A DNA stretch of 64,000 nt. Origin: Agrypnia vestita (lineage: Eukaryota; Arthropoda; Insecta; Trichoptera; Phryganeidae). The translations under genes were made by a program, and so were the position numbers. Where the stretch lies: positions 1-64,000 of the forward strand of contig JADDOH010011101.1 of NCBI GenBank assembly GCA_016648135.1, given 5' to 3'. Of the stretch, positions 62,647 through 64,000 are shown one piece after another. How positions within the stretch are numbered: position 1 is the first letter of the stretch; each line of letters begins with the position of its first letter. The notes under the pieces were generated by a model, which did no database searches, had not been told where the DNA came from, and saw nothing but the letters and a program-made list of their open reading frames with translations.

Positions 62647-63931
62647 TTAGGTCCTTACATATGAAATTGAGGTTTTGCCGTACTGGCAAATTTGATCTCA
62701 AATATCTTCTCTTTGGTTAGGAATTCCAAATCCAAATTTATACAGCTATTTACTCATGTATTTGTGTTCTGAAAATTATAATTCATTTGTTTTTTCCTCA
62801 ATTGTTTTTTTCTTTGCGCCACTCAGTTTACAAAATGAAAAACTTGAAATATCGCGTTATTTACGAGTACGAGTTCCACCGTGGCACCAGTGCTGCAGAA
62901 ACGGCTCGAAGGATTAATGATGTGTATGGCGATGGTGCCGTAAAAGAAAACACAGTGCGTTTTTGGTTCCAACGTTTTCGTTCTGGAAATTTCGACCTGC
63001 AGAACAAGCCCCGTGGACGGCCGGAGACCAAAGTTGATAATGAAGAATTGAAGGCTATTGTGGAAGCGGATCCATCGAAAACCACATCCGAGTTAGCTGC
63101 AGGCTGCGGTGTTAGTGATAAAACTGTTTTAATCCACTTGAAGCAAATTAGTAAGGTGAAAAAGCTTGAAAGGTGGGTACCTCACGAATTGAGTGAAGCA
63201 AATCAACAAACGCGCGTGGACTGCTGCGTTGCATTACTCAACCGGCACAATAATGAAGGGATTTTAAATCGAATCATTACCTGTGATGAAAAGTGGATCC
63301 TGTACGATAATCGGAAGCGCTCATCGCAATGGCTGAACCCTGCCGAACCAGCCAAACCATGCCCCAAGCGAAAATTGACTCCAAAAAAGTTACTTGTGAG
63401 CATTTGGTGGACTAGTGCTGGTGTCGTTCACTACAGCTTTCTTAAATCTGGCCAGACGATTACAGCAGATGTTTATTGTCAGCAACTGCAAACCATGATG
63501 GAAAAGCTAGCTGCTAAACAACCGAGGCTGGTTAATCGCTCTAGGCCACTGCTGCTTCATGATAACGCTAGACCACACACTGCACAACAGACGGCTACCA
63601 AATTAGAGGAGCTTCAATTGGAATGTCTAAGACATCCACCGTACTCTCCGGACCTTGCCCCAACAGATTACCATTTTTTTCGAAATTTGGATAACTTCTT
63701 GCAAAGCAAAAAATTCAACGCCGATGGGGCAGTCCAAAGCGCCTTCAAAGATTTTATTGATTCCCGTCCGAATGGTTTTTTTAGTAAAGGGATCGATGAA
63801 CTGCCTATGAGATGGCAAAAGTGCATAGATAGCAATGGTACATACTTTGATTAAATAAATATATTATAATAAAAAAAATCGGCTTTATGTTCCTCCCATA
63901 CTAAACGTCAATTTCATATGTAAGGACCTAA
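62647..63931 (+). mobile_element. complete mariner element
   Basis: 1285 bp with 28-bp inverted ends beginning TTAGGTCCTTACATATGAAA at both ends (one mismatch near the inner end), flanked by TA (62645-62646 and 63932-63933). It contains a single uninterrupted transposase gene. All structural parts of an autonomous mariner are present, and the near-identical ends suggest a recent insertion. Confidence 0.92.
62835..63854 (+). CDS. mariner transposase, intact (D,D34D)
   Basis: 339 aa from the ATG of MKNLKYRVIYEYEF. An in-frame ATG at 62787 would add 16 residues; 62835 is preferred because family members begin here. The N-terminal part (about 1-110) holds two helix-turn-helix regions (TSAAETARRINDVYG; TSELAAGCGVSDKTV) separated by the GRP linker (61-63), then the WVPHEL motif (114-119). 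The DDE domain has D151 (TCDEKW), D243 (LHDNARPH) and D278 (YSPDLAPTDYHFF). D243 and D278 are separated by 34 residues, the mariner signature. No stop or frameshift. It would bind the element's inverted ends and cut and paste them into TA sites in the nucleus. It lies antisense within GST gene C's 5' region. Closest subfamily (possibly cecropia-like) is a guess. Confidence 0.93.
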   Translation: MKNLKYRVIYEYEFHRGTSAAETARRINDVYGDGAVKENTVRFWFQRFRSGNFDLQNKPRGRPETKVDNEELKAIVEADPSKTTSELAAGCGVSDKTVLIHLKQISKVKKLERWVPHELSEANQQTRVDCCVALLNRHNNEGILNRIITCDEKWILYDNRKRSSQWLNPAEPAKPCPKRKLTPKKLLVSIWWTSAGVVHYSFLKSGQTITADVYCQQLQTMMEKLAAKQPRLVNRSRPLLLHDNARPHTAQQTATKLEELQLECLRHPPYSPDLAPTDYHFFRNLDNFLQSKKFNADGAVQSAFKDFIDSRPNGFFSKGIDELPMRWQKCIDSNGTYFD

Positions 63932-64000
63932 TATATAACTCTCTATAGAGAGTTATATATAATTATAATCATTATTCCCATATTGGGTTTTGCAATAGAT
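63932..64000. repeat. palindromic TA-rich flank
   Basis: ATATAACTCTCTATAGAGAGTTATAT is a perfect palindrome directly right of the mariner. Similar text (GTTATATATAAATATAATCA) lies left of the element at 62610. Confidence 0.6.

Noticed and set aside
62861..63818. Minus-strand frames opposite the mariner transposase
   Set aside because: Shadows of the intact plus-strand transposase.

Overview
The window is eukaryotic nuclear DNA from an insect, most probably a moth or butterfly (Lepidoptera). It is AT-rich, has no operons, and carries an intron-split detoxification gene family inside a dense field of transposable elements. The order-level call is an inference from three things: the style of the glutathione S-transferase (GST) exons, an RTE-like LINE C-terminus typical of Lepidoptera, and Helitron ends terminating in CTAG.

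The only convincing host genes are three tandem GST genes of the insect delta/epsilon type, all on the minus strand. Gene A is the 5' part only: exon 1 at 4664-4804 and exon 2 at 1117-1175, with the rest beyond the left edge. Gene B has all five coding exons between 36010 and 23611 and encodes 217 aa. Gene C is the 3' part only: exon 3 at 60564-60705, exon 4 at 56116-56309 and exon 5 at 53748-53868, with exons 1-2 beyond the right edge. Wherever exons can be compared, coding lengths (141, 59, 142 and 194 nt) and intron phases are identical, as expected for tandem duplicates. Introns are several kb long and made mostly of mobile DNA.

Mobile elements, left to right: a PIF/Harbinger fragment and a tRNA-like sequence beside gene A (3838-4964); a fold-back hAT-like element with an 8-bp duplication (5597-6632); RTE-like and LTR remnants (7809-9264); two tandem LINE 3' ends (12900-14325); a solo LTR split by a hAT-like element (14723-15833); a TTAA-flanked element nested in another repeat (20007-20922); LINE, Helitron and Penelope pieces in the introns of gene B; a decayed LINE followed by a decayed Penelope-like element with RT and GIY-YIG domains (37150-39690); a DD41D Tc1/mariner relic (46730-47639); several LTRs (54259-56870); an L2/CR1-like LINE end (56935-57360); a 651-bp inverted-repeat element with internal 52-bp tandem repeats (57472-58122); and a structurally intact mariner (62647-63931).

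The most striking recurrent signal is a short motif, CTGANGA - small hairpin - GAAA, found at about 15 places on both strands and usually next to Penelope-type sequence. It matches the core of the hammerhead ribozyme known from Penelope-like retroelements, so the window holds a natural collection of diverged copies. There is one assembly gap (60061-60270), flanked by perfect inverted repeats.
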